From an uncultured bacterium (lineage in GTDB: Bacteria; Bdellovibrionota_B; Oligoflexia; Oligoflexales; CACXFL01), in contig CACXFL010000038.1 of NCBI GenBank assembly GCA_902766925.1, positions 1 through 49,887 on the forward strand: a stretch of 49,887 nucleotides of DNA, written 5' to 3'. The position numbers were made by a program, and so were the translations under genes. The notes below the pieces were generated by a model. That model did not search any database. It was given only the letters and a program-made list of their open reading frames with translations, and was not told the origin of the DNA. Position 1 is the first letter of the stretch. Each line of letters opens with the position of its first letter. This document shows positions 1 to 7,629 of the stretch, in pieces.

Positions 1-1
1 G

Positions 2-1333
2 GTTCAAGAACAAAAAATACAAGAGGATCCTAAAGTTAAAGAAATTGTAGATATCTTCCTTGAAGAACTTTCTCAAAAATCTTCTGAGTTTTCTTCTGTC
101 GATCCTGATATTGTATCTAAAATAGTTTCTATCCATAACATTGTAGAAGAAGAGATGGTAAGAATCTCTCAAGATCAACCTACTCTTTTTGAAAAAAAGA
201 CACTTGATGCTGTGAGTCAGGCGGATGTAGATGAGTTTTTATCTCGGTTGTCAAAGGATAAAAAAAGACAAGTTATATCTATGTTTGCTTCTGTTATGGA
301 AGAAAATCCTGAAAAGTTTGCTGCCATATTAGGTATTTCAGATCCTTCAATAATTAATAAATCTTTTATAAAGATGTTTTGTGAAGCTGGGTTTAAATTT
401 TTTGCTACTATGAAATATATTTTTGGAACTCTGAAACGTACTCTAAGAGTTCCTATAAAAGATTTAAAACTGTCAGAGATGGGACAAGGAATTGCTCCTA
501 AGATCATTCCATATATTCAGTCAACAGTTGTAGCTTTTGAATCTCTGGGAGCAAAACCTACTTATTTTATAGCAGCTATTAGCTATAGTTTTCTTTTGGA
601 TAATTTCCATGGAATTGAAGCAAGTGGTTGGATGGATTTTTTAAATAGAATGACCAAGGAAAGAGGAGAACGTTTTGTTGCGTTTTTTAATGCAGCCTAT
701 ACCTTGTATAATCAGTTAGTGTTCAGGCTTATAGCACTGGCTGCAGGAAAAATTCATCCTTTTATAGCATGGGATGATGGTTTTATTAATAAAGACTGGC
801 TGCTTCTTACTTTCATTACTGTATTTGGTGGATCTTTTGTTTCTGCGGAAGCAAATAAAGCACTCAATGCTATGCATTATGAAAGATTATCTATGCCAAA
901 AAGAGCTAGAGATATTATCCAACAATACGTAAGAGATATTCCAATGCTTCTAACTGGAGCACTGCTTGGGATGGGGGGAGAACACAGTCCTTTCTTGTAT
1001 TGGGTGTTTGCAACCGGTTTGGTTCTTGATGGAATAACAATATATACTGCAAAGAGATTAACTCAAAGGTCAGCGTTGTATATAGGAAATAAAGATACTT
1101 TAGCTCATCCTCAACTCGGAGGTATTTTTTCAAACCTTATGGATCACACTAAGGTAGTTGAACAAGAACCTTCTTCCGTTCAAGCTCTTAAAGAAACTAT
1201 GATGGTATACTGGAGAGCTGTTGTTGCAACGTTTTTAGTAATACCTAAGACTGTTTTAGGGGTTGGAAGAATTGTAAAAACAGGTTGTATGTCGATGTTT
1301 TCAGACAACAATTTTGATTTAAAAGCTGAGTAG
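2..1333 (+). CDS. Membrane protein of unknown function, 5' end outside the window
   Basis: The frame is open from base 2, so the N-terminus lies upstream and the ATG at 155 is probably internal. At least 443 residues are visible. The first part is charged and helical (rich in Glu, Lys, Asp). The later part holds several hydrophobic stretches, around TYFIAAISYSFLL, LLLTFITVFGGSF and FLYWVFATGLVL, which suggests an integral membrane protein with about four or five segments. I do not recognise the family. A possible hairpin terminator follows the stop. It is followed on the same strand by a lipoprotein gene with its own likely promoter, so the two are probably separate transcripts. Confidence 0.75.
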   Translation, partial: VQEQKIQEDPKVKEIVDIFLEELSQKSSEFSSVDPDIVSKIVSIHNIVEEEMVRISQDQPTLFEKKTLDAVSQADVDEFLSRLSKDKKRQVISMFASVMEENPEKFAAILGISDPSIINKSFIKMFCEAGFKFFATMKYIFGTLKRTLRVPIKDLKLSEMGQGIAPKIIPYIQSTVVAFESLGAKPTYFIAAISYSFLLDNFHGIEASGWMDFLNRMTKERGERFVAFFNAAYTLYNQLVFRLIALAAGKIHPFIAWDDGFINKDWLLLTFITVFGGSFVSAEANKALNAMHYERLSMPKRARDIIQQYVRDIPMLLTGALLGMGGEHSPFLYWVFATGLVLDGITIYTAKRLTQRSALYIGNKDTLAHPQLGGIFSNLMDHTKVVEQEPSSVQALKETMMVYWRAVVATFLVIPKTVLGVGRIVKTGCMSMFSDNNFDLKAE

Positions 1334-1372
1334 AAAAAACTACCCCCTTACTTAAATATATCGATTTTTTTA

Positions 1373-1419
1373 AAGAAGTAAGGAAGATCTCAACTGAGAA
1401 GTTATCATACTTCTTTTTT
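1373..1419 (+). terminator. Possible terminator after the first gene
   Basis: AAGAAGTA at 1373-1380 pairs with TACTTCTT at 1408-1415, and the second arm runs into a T-tract. The loop is long (27 nt), so this is only a plausible intrinsic terminator. Confidence 0.35.
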
Positions 1420-1465
1420 GAGGGGCTGATATGATATATAATTAAGATAGTTTTTAGGTGTGGTG

Positions 1466-1495
1466 TTGATTTGAGTCACAGTTTAAAGGTATAAT
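1466..1495 (+). promoter_or_regulatory. Predicted sigma-70 type promoter of the family B lipoprotein gene
   Basis: TTGATT at 1466-1471 and TATAAT at 1490-1495 are separated by 18 bases, about 40 bases ahead of the ATG at 1534. A GGAGG ribosome binding site lies just before that ATG. Confidence 0.5.
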
Positions 1496-1533
1496 AAACT
1501 TGTACATTTGGCAAATATTATGGAGGATATTAT

Positions 1534-2634
1534 ATGAAAAATGTAGAAGGAAGTTATGTGTATCTTAAATATACTGGAATAGTTGTATCTTTATTTATAT
1601 TTTCAGTATTTTTTTCATATGGATGTAAAGACCCATCTCCTCTGACACCAGAAGAACAAAAATCACAGGTAGCAAGTCTAACAAAAACAACTCCTAAAAA
1701 AGTTATATACAGGGCTAAATATAATATAAAAGCAGGTGTTAGTCTTGTAAAATGTAAGGGAGATGGTGTCACTATAGAACTCTACGATGATATGCAAACT
1801 TTAGAGATAAAAGGGTTTACTAATTGTGGTCTTGCAGGAAAGTTAGACGTTTCTGAGTTTATGAATAAAGAATCCTTAGATGAGATGGATGAAAAGTATA
1901 AAGATGCTGAATACGCAGGGATTATCTTAAGAGCTCAAAACCCTAAAAAAGTTAATGGATCTGTTCCTGAAGGTGGGGCTTATTTTACTCCTCCTAGACC
2001 TAATATAATCAATCCTCTGGCTAGAAAAAAAATTCTAAAACCTTATGTTGGAAAAACTATTGAAGAATCAACCCGTGTACAATTAACAAAAGATGGAAAA
2101 TCTATCTCGGATTCAGGAATAATCAAAGTTAATATTCATTCTATAGATGGTAAATCTGAAATTGATGATACACCAGCACCTTTGAAAAAAGATGGAAGAG
2201 TTATAGTGTATACCATATCAACCTCAGGATTTAGTAAAACTCCACAAAAAGGTGGATATATGCTATTTGATTCATTGAAGTTTTGGATGGGGACTGATCC
2301 TGTAGCTATATATAAAATGAGTATCAGTTCTAAACTTAAAGATATGGTTTCAGAAGAGGAACTTGTAGATCAAGTAAATACAAAATTATCTAATAATCCT
2401 TTAATACAGGGATTAAAGGATGGAGGTTTTGTTAATGAGCTCATTCAAAGTTTTGGTAATTGGCTTTCATCACAAAATACAACTGGAGGGGTAATAGGGG
2501 GTACTTTTATAAACTTTGGAGCAAAACTTCTTGGACGAGCACTACAAGAAAATTCTATTAAAAGTATGACCAAAAGTACTTTGAATAAAACTCTTACTAT
2601 TGAAGCTACCATGAAAGAATATGAATCTTTGTAG
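1534..2634 (+). CDS. Lipoprotein, family B (copy 1)
   Basis: The 366-residue protein has a hydrophobic N-terminal segment (about residues 15-30) ending in SYGC, which fits lipoprotein processing and membrane anchoring. It is a clear paralogue of the proteins at 15174-16244 and 16290-17366. All share a block with KVIYR.KY, a CxGDGxTIE(L/F)YDD motif, GFTNCG, QNPKK.NG.VPE, YFTPP(R/K)PN, NPLAR, YVGK/YVGQ and WMG(T/S).PV. The two conserved cysteines in the first third could form a disulphide. The C-terminus diverges between copies. The start has a good GGAGG site. No known domain is recognised and the function is unknown. This copy stands alone, unlike the other two, which sit in one operon. Confidence 0.85.
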   Translation: MKNVEGSYVYLKYTGIVVSLFIFSVFFSYGCKDPSPLTPEEQKSQVASLTKTTPKKVIYRAKYNIKAGVSLVKCKGDGVTIELYDDMQTLEIKGFTNCGLAGKLDVSEFMNKESLDEMDEKYKDAEYAGIILRAQNPKKVNGSVPEGGAYFTPPRPNIINPLARKKILKPYVGKTIEESTRVQLTKDGKSISDSGIIKVNIHSIDGKSEIDDTPAPLKKDGRVIVYTISTSGFSKTPQKGGYMLFDSLKFWMGTDPVAIYKMSISSKLKDMVSEEELVDQVNTKLSNNPLIQGLKDGGFVNELIQSFGNWLSSQNTTGGVIGGTFINFGAKLLGRALQENSIKSMTKSTLNKTLTIEATMKEYESL

Positions 2635-2662
2635 TAGAATTTAGTTATTTTTGGAATAATAT

Positions 2663-2686
2663 AAAGGGGAGTAATTACTCCCCTTT
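2663..2686 (+). terminator. Perfect palindromic terminator hairpin of the lipoprotein gene
   Basis: A 24-base perfect inverted repeat (AAAGGGGAGTAA and its complement) lies 28 bases after the stop codon. It is not followed by a long T-run because the group II intron starts one base after it. Confidence 0.65.
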
Positions 2687-2687
2687 A

Positions 2688-3033
2688 GTGTGCCTGGCAT
2701 ACATATATTCCAAAGGGTGTAAGTCCTGAATCTGCTAGACAACTGGAATGATATAGCTCAGCATCATGGGGTCGGTCCACAAATCTCCGGTCTGACGTAC
2801 AGAAATCATATTAGTAATGATAGTAACTGAAGACGGGATTAAACACAGGACAACTTCCAAAAGCAGGTCATCCGCAGAAAGTATCTGTGAAACAGTGAGG
2901 ATACAAGAAAGGCGTGTACTTGTAATAATATTACTGAAAACTTTGATATCATCACCTAAAGAACTGCTGTGTATCGAACGGAACGCACAGTGGTGTGAGA
3001 GGACAGGGGGACCTGATCCCCTTCTTACTCGAT
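2688..3033 (+). mobile_element. Short group IIC-like intron without an intron-encoded protein
   Basis: The element begins GTGTGCCTGGCAT, matching the 5' end of bacterial group IIC introns (GUGUGCCCGGCAU in the Oceanobacillus type). It ends with a domain V/VI region: the domain V hairpin spans about 2962-2996 with a GAAC loop, then GTGTGAGAGG, a GGGG/CCCC domain VI hairpin and CTCGAT. In domain V several pairs differ from the remembered Oceanobacillus sequence but still pair (C-G to T-A, A-U to G-C), so the structure looks conserved. The catalytic triad reads TGC instead of CGC, and the upper stem has one A-A mismatch, which may mean decay. The whole is about 346 bases and has no reverse transcriptase; a short open frame at 2817-3041 is not a real gene. 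Its position directly behind a terminator hairpin is the usual target choice of class C introns. Confidence 0.8.
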
Positions 3034-3209
3034 TATATTAGACAATTTTGTACACTATATAATCTATAATATAAATTTTAGACCTAATTGATATTCAATT
3101 TTATCACAAAAATTGTACCTGGTACGATTTTAAAAAATGGGATGAGTTTTTTGTTTTAGTATGTAGGATTTTCTCGTTGTTAAATATTTATAGATAAACG
3201 GGAGAATAT

Positions 3210-4286
3210 ATGAGTGAAACTAGTGGTGAAAAATGGAAGTATGAACAAGACGATAATCGAATTAATCCAGGTTTGGAATATAAGAAAAATTTAACAGTTA
3301 ATAGAAGTTCTAAGGATTCTGTATTTACGGATTTATTTTCAGATCCAGAGTACCTTTTAGAACTTTATAAATCTTTATTTCCTGAGGATACTGGTTGTAC
3401 AAAAGAAGATTTTGAACTTTTGTCTCTAGGAAATGTTTTTGTTAACGGAGCGTATAATGATTTAGGTTTTTTAGTAAAGAACAAGATTTTAATTTTGGTA
3501 GAAGCACAATCTACATGGAATCCTAATATACCGATGAGGATGTTAAGTTATGTTACGTATACGTACAGAGAATACGAAACTCAACATAAACTTAATAATT
3601 ACGGTGTAAAACTTGAAAAATATCCTCGTCCAGAGCTTTATGTTGTTTACACAGGGACATCCCCTGTTAATTCTAAAAAACTACGTTTAAGTGATTGTTT
3701 TATTGGGGAGTCTTTCTCAGAGGAAATAGTCTTAGATTGTATAGTTAATGTTATTGATAGTACAAATTCTTCAGGAATATTAACACAGTATATTTCTTTT
3801 TGTAAAATTTTTAATGATATGATAAAAGAGCATGGGTATGTACTAGATGCAGTACGAGAGACTATACGAATTTGTAAAGATAAAGATATATTAAAGAAAT
3901 ATTTAGAGTCTAGGGAGGTAGAAGTGACTAGAATGCTTGCTAATATATTTAATCAAGAGGTTGAACTAGATAAATTTATTCGAGCTGTCGAAAATGAACA
4001 CCGTGAAACTCAAGCTAAACTAGCTGATAAAATTAATGATGCTCAAAACAAATTAGATGATATTCAAAATAAATTAGATGATACTCAAAATAAATTAGAT
4101 GATACTCAAAATAAATTAGATGATACTCAAAATAAATTAGATGAAGGTATCAAAAATGTTGTATCATTGTGTTTTGATATGAAGTTATCAAGAGAGGAAA
4201 CTATTCTAAGGATTGAAAAGGCTTTTTGTCTTTCTCATGAAGAAAGCCAGAAAAGAGTTTCAGATTGTGAAAAAAATCTTAAATAA
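3210..4286 (+). CDS. Rpn/PD-(D/E)XK family nuclease-like protein
   Basis: The 358-residue protein matches the Rpn (recombination-promoting nuclease, transposase_31-like) family. It has the N-terminal KDSVFTDLF segment (about 36-43) and the active-site pattern Asp84, then Glu98-Ala-Gln100 at the end of a hydrophobic strand (ILILVEAQ). Gln in place of the usual Lys is common in this family. The middle segment MRMLSYVTYTYREYE is also typical. Residues about 265-315 are a coiled coil of near-identical seven-residue repeats (QNKLDDT). The C-terminus has a helical DUF4351-like feel. The start ATG has a GGGAGA site. The gene is bracketed by two group II intron derivatives, suggesting a mobile or acquired segment. 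Members act as DNA endonucleases; activity here is inferred from family only. Confidence 0.8.
   Translation: MSETSGEKWKYEQDDNRINPGLEYKKNLTVNRSSKDSVFTDLFSDPEYLLELYKSLFPEDTGCTKEDFELLSLGNVFVNGAYNDLGFLVKNKILILVEAQSTWNPNIPMRMLSYVTYTYREYETQHKLNNYGVKLEKYPRPELYVVYTGTSPVNSKKLRLSDCFIGESFSEEIVLDCIVNVIDSTNSSGILTQYISFCKIFNDMIKEHGYVLDAVRETIRICKDKDILKKYLESREVEVTRMLANIFNQEVELDKFIRAVENEHRETQAKLADKINDAQNKLDDIQNKLDDTQNKLDDTQNKLDDTQNKLDEGIKNVVSLCFDMKLSREETILRIEKAFCLSHEESQKRVSDCEKNLK
4038..4142 (+). repeat. Five tandem 21-bp units inside the Rpn gene
   Basis: The unit GATACTCAAAATAAATTAGAT recurs five times; the last units are identical and the first two carry one or a few changes. Each unit encodes one heptad (QNKLDDT), so copy-number change would lengthen the coiled coil by whole heptads without frameshift. 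Confidence 0.9.
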
Positions 4287-4328
4287 TTAACTGATAATAT
4301 TAATTGTGTTTTTTATTACTTTCTAAAC

Positions 4329-4359
4329 CTCCAGCTATGCTGGGGGCGGTCCAGAAATT
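4329..4359 (+). other. Hairpin and short segment shared with the first group II intron
   Basis: An 8-bp stem with 3-nt loop (CCTCCAGC/GCTGGGGG, 4329-4347) is followed by TGGGGGCGGTCCAGAAAT (4342-4359). That 18-mer matches 2767-2784 inside the first intron at 16 of 18 positions. It is therefore probably a piece of domain I of the decayed intron whose 3' end lies at 4525-4597. An IS200-type end hairpin is the alternative. Confidence 0.4.
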
Positions 4360-4454
4360 TTTAAGATAGCTAATAGTAGATTAGGGATGTATCGTAGGAG
4401 TGAATTGTATGTGTCAAATTATCTACTGAGTCCTAAAATATCGGCTATTAAGAA

Positions 4455-4484
4455 AAAGGATCGACCAGGTTTGATCGATCCTTT
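4455..4484. terminator. Bidirectional terminator between convergent genes
   Basis: AAAGGATCGA (4455-4464) and TCGATCCTTT (4475-4484) form a 10-bp stem with a 10-nt loop. A-tract and T-tract on opposite sides would serve either strand. It lies between the plus-strand Rpn gene and the minus-strand gene ending at 4632. Confidence 0.5.
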
Positions 4485-4524
4485 GGATTGCTATCTGAGT
4501 AGTCTGTGATATTAATATAAATAT

Positions 4525-4597
4525 AGCACCATATACGAGACCCGTACGTACGGTGCTAAGGGAAGGGCAGGGTGGGAGAAAATCCCCTCTACCCTAT
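4525..4597 (+). mobile_element. 3' end (domains V and VI) of a second group II intron, remnant
   Basis: AGCACC at 4525-4530 and GGTGCT at 4552-4557 form the lower stem of a domain V with the catalytic AGC triad. The upper stem is TACG/CGTA and one stem pair is an A-C mismatch. A domain VI-like hairpin follows (AGGGT...ACCCT), with the sequence TCTACCCTAT at the likely 3' splice end. This is a different intron class from the element at 2688. No reverse transcriptase gene is present, and only short pieces of the upstream domains can be argued (see 4329-4359), so it is a relic. Confidence 0.65.
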
Positions 4598-4631
4598 TTC
4601 TAAAATCAACTGATCTATTCTCTTATCCTTA

Positions 4632-5183
4632 TTACCACCAAAGTCCTCTGTAATAATAGGTGTTGAAACCGTAAGAAGACCAAGAATAACTATAAGAGTA
4701 GTTATAAGAAGCCCAACCGTAACTTACTGGATTCCAATAGTTATAAGAAGGTGCAAAGTATCTAGGAGCCCAAGCTGTGGTAAATCCTCTGTAATATAGA
4801 CCTCCCCAAGGACGAACTCTAAACCAACAACCAAAACAGGTTTGATCAATTTTTCCATCATCAGTTTTAATGGATTCGATTTCTTTTTCACTTAGAATTG
4901 GATTATAAGATGTAGATTTAGAAGTTTTCCAAATCTTATCTACATCAGAGTTAGAATTTACTACACTATTAACAAATTTCATTTGTGCAAAATTAGCTAA
5001 CTCTTTACCGTCTTTTACAGGAACTCTGATCAAAATACCACGAGACTGTTTAACTAATTGAAGTTCATTAGATTTTTGAACTGAGGAACTAGTTCCTCTA
5101 GTAATCAAACCATCATCTTCTACGGAAAAAGCATAACCAGTAAACATAAAGAAAACTACAAGGGTGGATAAAACTTTTCTCAT
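4632..5183 (-). CDS. Secreted protein with aromatic-rich tail
   Basis: The 183-residue protein has a clean signal peptide (MRKVLSTLVVFFMFTGYAFS). The middle is ordinary polar sequence. The last ~65 residues are extraordinarily rich in Tyr, Trp, Ser, Phe and Gly, with YNYSYSYSWSSYG and a terminal GLWW, and contain a CxxC (CFGC). No family is recognised; such tails occur in secreted structural or surface-adhering proteins. The start has a GAGGAGAT ribosome site. It lies 22 bases downstream of the serine protease gene on the same strand, so the two form an operon, and the protease may act on or be exported with it (inference). Confidence 0.8.
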   Translation of the reverse strand: MRKVLSTLVVFFMFTGYAFSVEDDGLITRGTSSSVQKSNELQLVKQSRGILIRVPVKDGKELANFAQMKFVNSVVNSNSDVDKIWKTSKSTSYNPILSEKEIESIKTDDGKIDQTCFGCWFRVRPWGGLYYRGFTTAWAPRYFAPSYNYWNPVSYGWASYNYSYSYSWSSYGFNTYYYRGLWW

Positions 5184-5205
5184 AATACATCTCCTCTAAA
5201 AAAAA

Positions 5206-7005
5206 TTAATTAAACATATTCTCTATTAATGAAACAATCTCTTGAAGTTCAACATATCTTGGGTTTGCATACTGCAAATCTATATGTCTACGTTCAAGTT
5301 CTGTATAAGAGACATATAAATCTTCCTTCATTTTTTGAATTGTAGAAAGAATTCTTTCTTGAAATTGTCCTCGTCTTCCAAATCTGTTGGCATTTCTTTC
5401 TAAGTTAATCAGAGATTTTAATGCTAAACTCTTGTGTAAGAAGGTAGTAAGTTTTGTGGTAGCAAGCCCTGTAAGTTGAGCTCTTACAAGATCAGATATT
5501 AGAGTACGTGTTCTTTCAATTAAAATCTCAGCCCTTTCTGTAGCTAATCCATAAAATTCATTAGTTGTAACTACTTCCTGAGGATTATCTATTCTAGGGT
5601 CTTGGAATATTCTTCCAACAATTGTACCTGGTTCTCTAAATAAACCACCAAAAGGTCTAATTTCACCTCTTCTTGGATCGTTTTGAGGTTGTGGTAACAT
5701 AGAGTCATCATCTCCAACTGGATTAGTATTTTCATATTGAGGAAGTGGAGAAGAACTGATTATTCTTGGAGAAAGCTCAGGATTTTGATTTCTACCAAAC
5801 AAAGGTCCACCTGTAGTAGAAGGAGCTGGAGTAGGGATAGTTTCGTATGCATCTTCAGTATTTTCAATTTCTTCATCTGGTAGTTCTAAATATATTGGTT
5901 CATCTTCATCTTCGTTTAAACTAAAATCATTAGTCGTAAAGGTATCATCACTATCATCAGGGTATAAACCAAGAATCATAGGTTTAGTTGGATCTTGAGC
6001 ACTCATGTCAATATCTTCTTCGTTTAACTCAGCTCTTGAATCAGCTTTGGCGTAAGGAAGAGTAGCAGTGTTTGTGTTAGTATTAGCTGGTAGACTTTCT
6101 TTAACGTTACGAACTATCATCTCGGAAGCAGTACCGTCAGTGTAATCTGTTCCATCTATAATTGCTTTTACATCTAAGGAACTAGAATCAGTTACTGAAG
6201 CTAAGCTGTTTTGCAGAGAATCGAAAGTTTTTACCATAGATTCTGTTACAGGAATTGCTATATTTGCAAATTTATTGTTGTATTTTTCAAGTTGAAGGGA
6301 AGTTTCATATCCTTGTCTTTTTTCAGCAATCATTAAAGCTACTATCTTAGGAGACCCATCTACTATTGCAAATAAAGATCCACCACTTCCACCTTCGTTA
6401 GAAGAACAGTTATTATAAAGTACGGATTCTTGTTTTAAGATATAACAAGATCTATCGTACATCAAACGGTCTGAATTACCATCAAGTCCTACAAAACCTA
6501 CTTCATAAGGAAGTTCTGATTTTATAATTTGGGTATCATCTTCAGTTATGATTTGTTGGAACTTAACAGGAGAAAGACTCATAAAATTAGAAATACCAGT
6601 AACACTACTTTCAAGAACTACAAAAGCCCAGTCATTAAGTAGTTCAGAATTATTTATATCGGTAGGGAAATTTGAAGTACGGGCTATCACACTTTCTACA
6701 GGGATAGAGGTACCATTTATTCTAAAACTCATTGAATCTTCTTTTAGTGTTTGATTTTCTTGAATTAAACAATGAGATGAAGTTAGAGCAATTCTATCTG
6801 ATAGAAGAGTAGCTACACAAGAAGAACCAACGGTTCCTATGGTATTTAAAGGAAAATCTTCATCTTGAACTAGTGCTATTCTAGGATCTTGTTTGTTAGA
6901 ATTTAAAAAAACATTTTCTAGGGAAGAAATTCTATCTTGAGAGTCACAACCTAAAGTCATAATAAAAGCACTAAAGGCTGATAAAAAAACTAATCGTTGG
7001 AACAT
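5206..7005 (-). CDS. Trypsin-like serine protease, lipoprotein, with long acidic tail
   Basis: The 599-residue protein begins with a lipoprotein signal (TLGC, Cys20). Residues about 45-265 are a chymotrypsin-fold (S1) protease. The triad is His78 in TSSHC, Asp125 in NDWAF and Ser207 in GGSGGS; Cys63 and Cys79 are placed like the classical disulphide around the catalytic His. Residues about 315-470 are low-complexity, acidic and Pro/Asn-rich, probably an unstructured spacer. The last ~120 residues look helical (ERAEILIERTRTLISDLV and later). The role is probably extracytoplasmic proteolysis at a membrane. A small hairpin just before the ribosome site (7022-7038) may control translation. Confidence 0.9.
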   Translation of the reverse strand: MFQRLVFLSAFSAFIMTLGCDSQDRISSLENVFLNSNKQDPRIALVQDEDFPLNTIGTVGSSCVATLLSDRIALTSSHCLIQENQTLKEDSMSFRINGTSIPVESVIARTSNFPTDINNSELLNDWAFVVLESSVTGISNFMSLSPVKFQQIITEDDTQIIKSELPYEVGFVGLDGNSDRLMYDRSCYILKQESVLYNNCSSNEGGSGGSLFAIVDGSPKIVALMIAEKRQGYETSLQLEKYNNKFANIAIPVTESMVKTFDSLQNSLASVTDSSSLDVKAIIDGTDYTDGTASEMIVRNVKESLPANTNTNTATLPYAKADSRAELNEEDIDMSAQDPTKPMILGLYPDDSDDTFTTNDFSLNEDEDEPIYLELPDEEIENTEDAYETIPTPAPSTTGGPLFGRNQNPELSPRIISSSPLPQYENTNPVGDDDSMLPQPQNDPRRGEIRPFGGLFREPGTIVGRIFQDPRIDNPQEVVTTNEFYGLATERAEILIERTRTLISDLVRAQLTGLATTKLTTFLHKSLALKSLINLERNANRFGRRGQFQERILSTIQKMKEDLYVSYTELERRHIDLQYANPRYVELQEIVSLIENMFN

Positions 7006-7021
7006 AAATTATTCTCCTTTT

Positions 7022-7038
7022 TGGTAGAAAATCTACCA
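7022..7038 (-). promoter_or_regulatory. Hairpin directly before the ribosome site of the protease gene
   Basis: TGGTAGA/TCTACCA form a 7-bp stem with a 3-nt loop. On the minus strand it is followed by AAAAAGGAGAA and then the ATG. The same arrangement occurs before the gene at 44037-45086. Confidence 0.4.
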
Positions 7039-7401
7039 GTTATTTATAAACGCTACCTTTTACAAATCACAAATTATTTGTAAATAATGCAAAAAACATA
7101 ACTTAGATAGCATTAATACTGTCTAAACACAACTTCATATTTTCAATCTTTTTGCATAATAGTCAAGGGTGTATATTTTTTTTGCATTTGTCATATTTTT
7201 ATATATTGTAGATAGCTTTGAAATAAAACAAGAATACTTAAATAATATAATAATATCAGCGAGTTATTAAAAATAACTGATCCCCCATCGATGGTATAGT
7301 TACTGCTTTATAGTAGGTGTATTCCTGTATTCTATACAGAAATACTGTGGATGTTGATGCGGATGTTGAAGTTTGAGCTACTTGAATTGATGAGGTGTTG
7401 T
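7039..7401. other. AT-rich intergenic region with a leader hairpin
   Basis: This stretch between the divergent protease and small zinc-protein genes holds AT-rich sequence that should contain both promoters; TATAAT at 7246-7251 is one candidate -10 on the plus strand without a convincing -35. An 11-bp imperfect hairpin (GTATTcCTGTAT, 7319-7345) lies in the leader of the small gene. No other feature was seen. Confidence 0.4.
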
Positions 7402-7569
7402 ATGGCAAAAGTGATCTGTTTTAAACATTCTTACTATAATGGTAAGGAATCTCCTGATCTTTCTTGTAAAGTTTGTTGTTCTCTTTTTATAAACACCATC
7501 AGAGAGAAAAAGAAAGCAAAGGGAAAAACTGTTAGAACAAAAAGATCAATGAAAAAAGCTACTAATTAG
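7402..7569 (+). CDS. Small zinc-finger-like protein
   Basis: The likely start is the ATG at 7402, with GAGGTG just before it; an upstream TTG-initiated form would add 17 unlikely residues. The 55-residue product has Cys6-x2-His9 and Cys22-x2-Cys25(-Cys26), a spacing that suits one zinc site. The last 25 residues are very basic (REKKKAKGKTVRTKRSMKK), which suggests nucleic-acid binding. The family is not recognised. The stop codon lies inside the terminator hairpin. Confidence 0.6.
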   Translation: MAKVICFKHSYYNGKESPDLSCKVCCSLFINTIREKKKAKGKTVRTKRSMKKATN

Positions 7570-7581
7570 TAGCTTTTTTTT
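7552..7581. terminator. Bidirectional terminator overlapping a stop codon
   Basis: A perfect palindrome (AAAAAGCTACTAA and complement) with A- and T-tracts on both sides serves the small plus-strand gene and probably the minus-strand gene ending at 7630. The stop codon TAG of the small gene (7567-7569) lies within the stem. Confidence 0.85.
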
Positions 7582-7629
7582 TGAGTTAGTACTTTAAATA
7601 CCACTACTGTTTTATCTACACCTTAATCT

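Noticed and set aside
2817..3041. 74-codon open frame in the group II intron region
   Set aside because: It runs through the intron RNA including domain V; the sequence features are explained by RNA structure and the product resembles no protein.
4038..4142. 21-bp direct repeats as a CRISPR array
   Set aside because: The units are contiguous with no spacers and lie in frame inside a coding region.
4329..4347. Hairpin as an IS200/IS605 end
   Set aside because: No transposase is near and the adjoining bases match the first group II intron, so an intron domain fragment explains it better.
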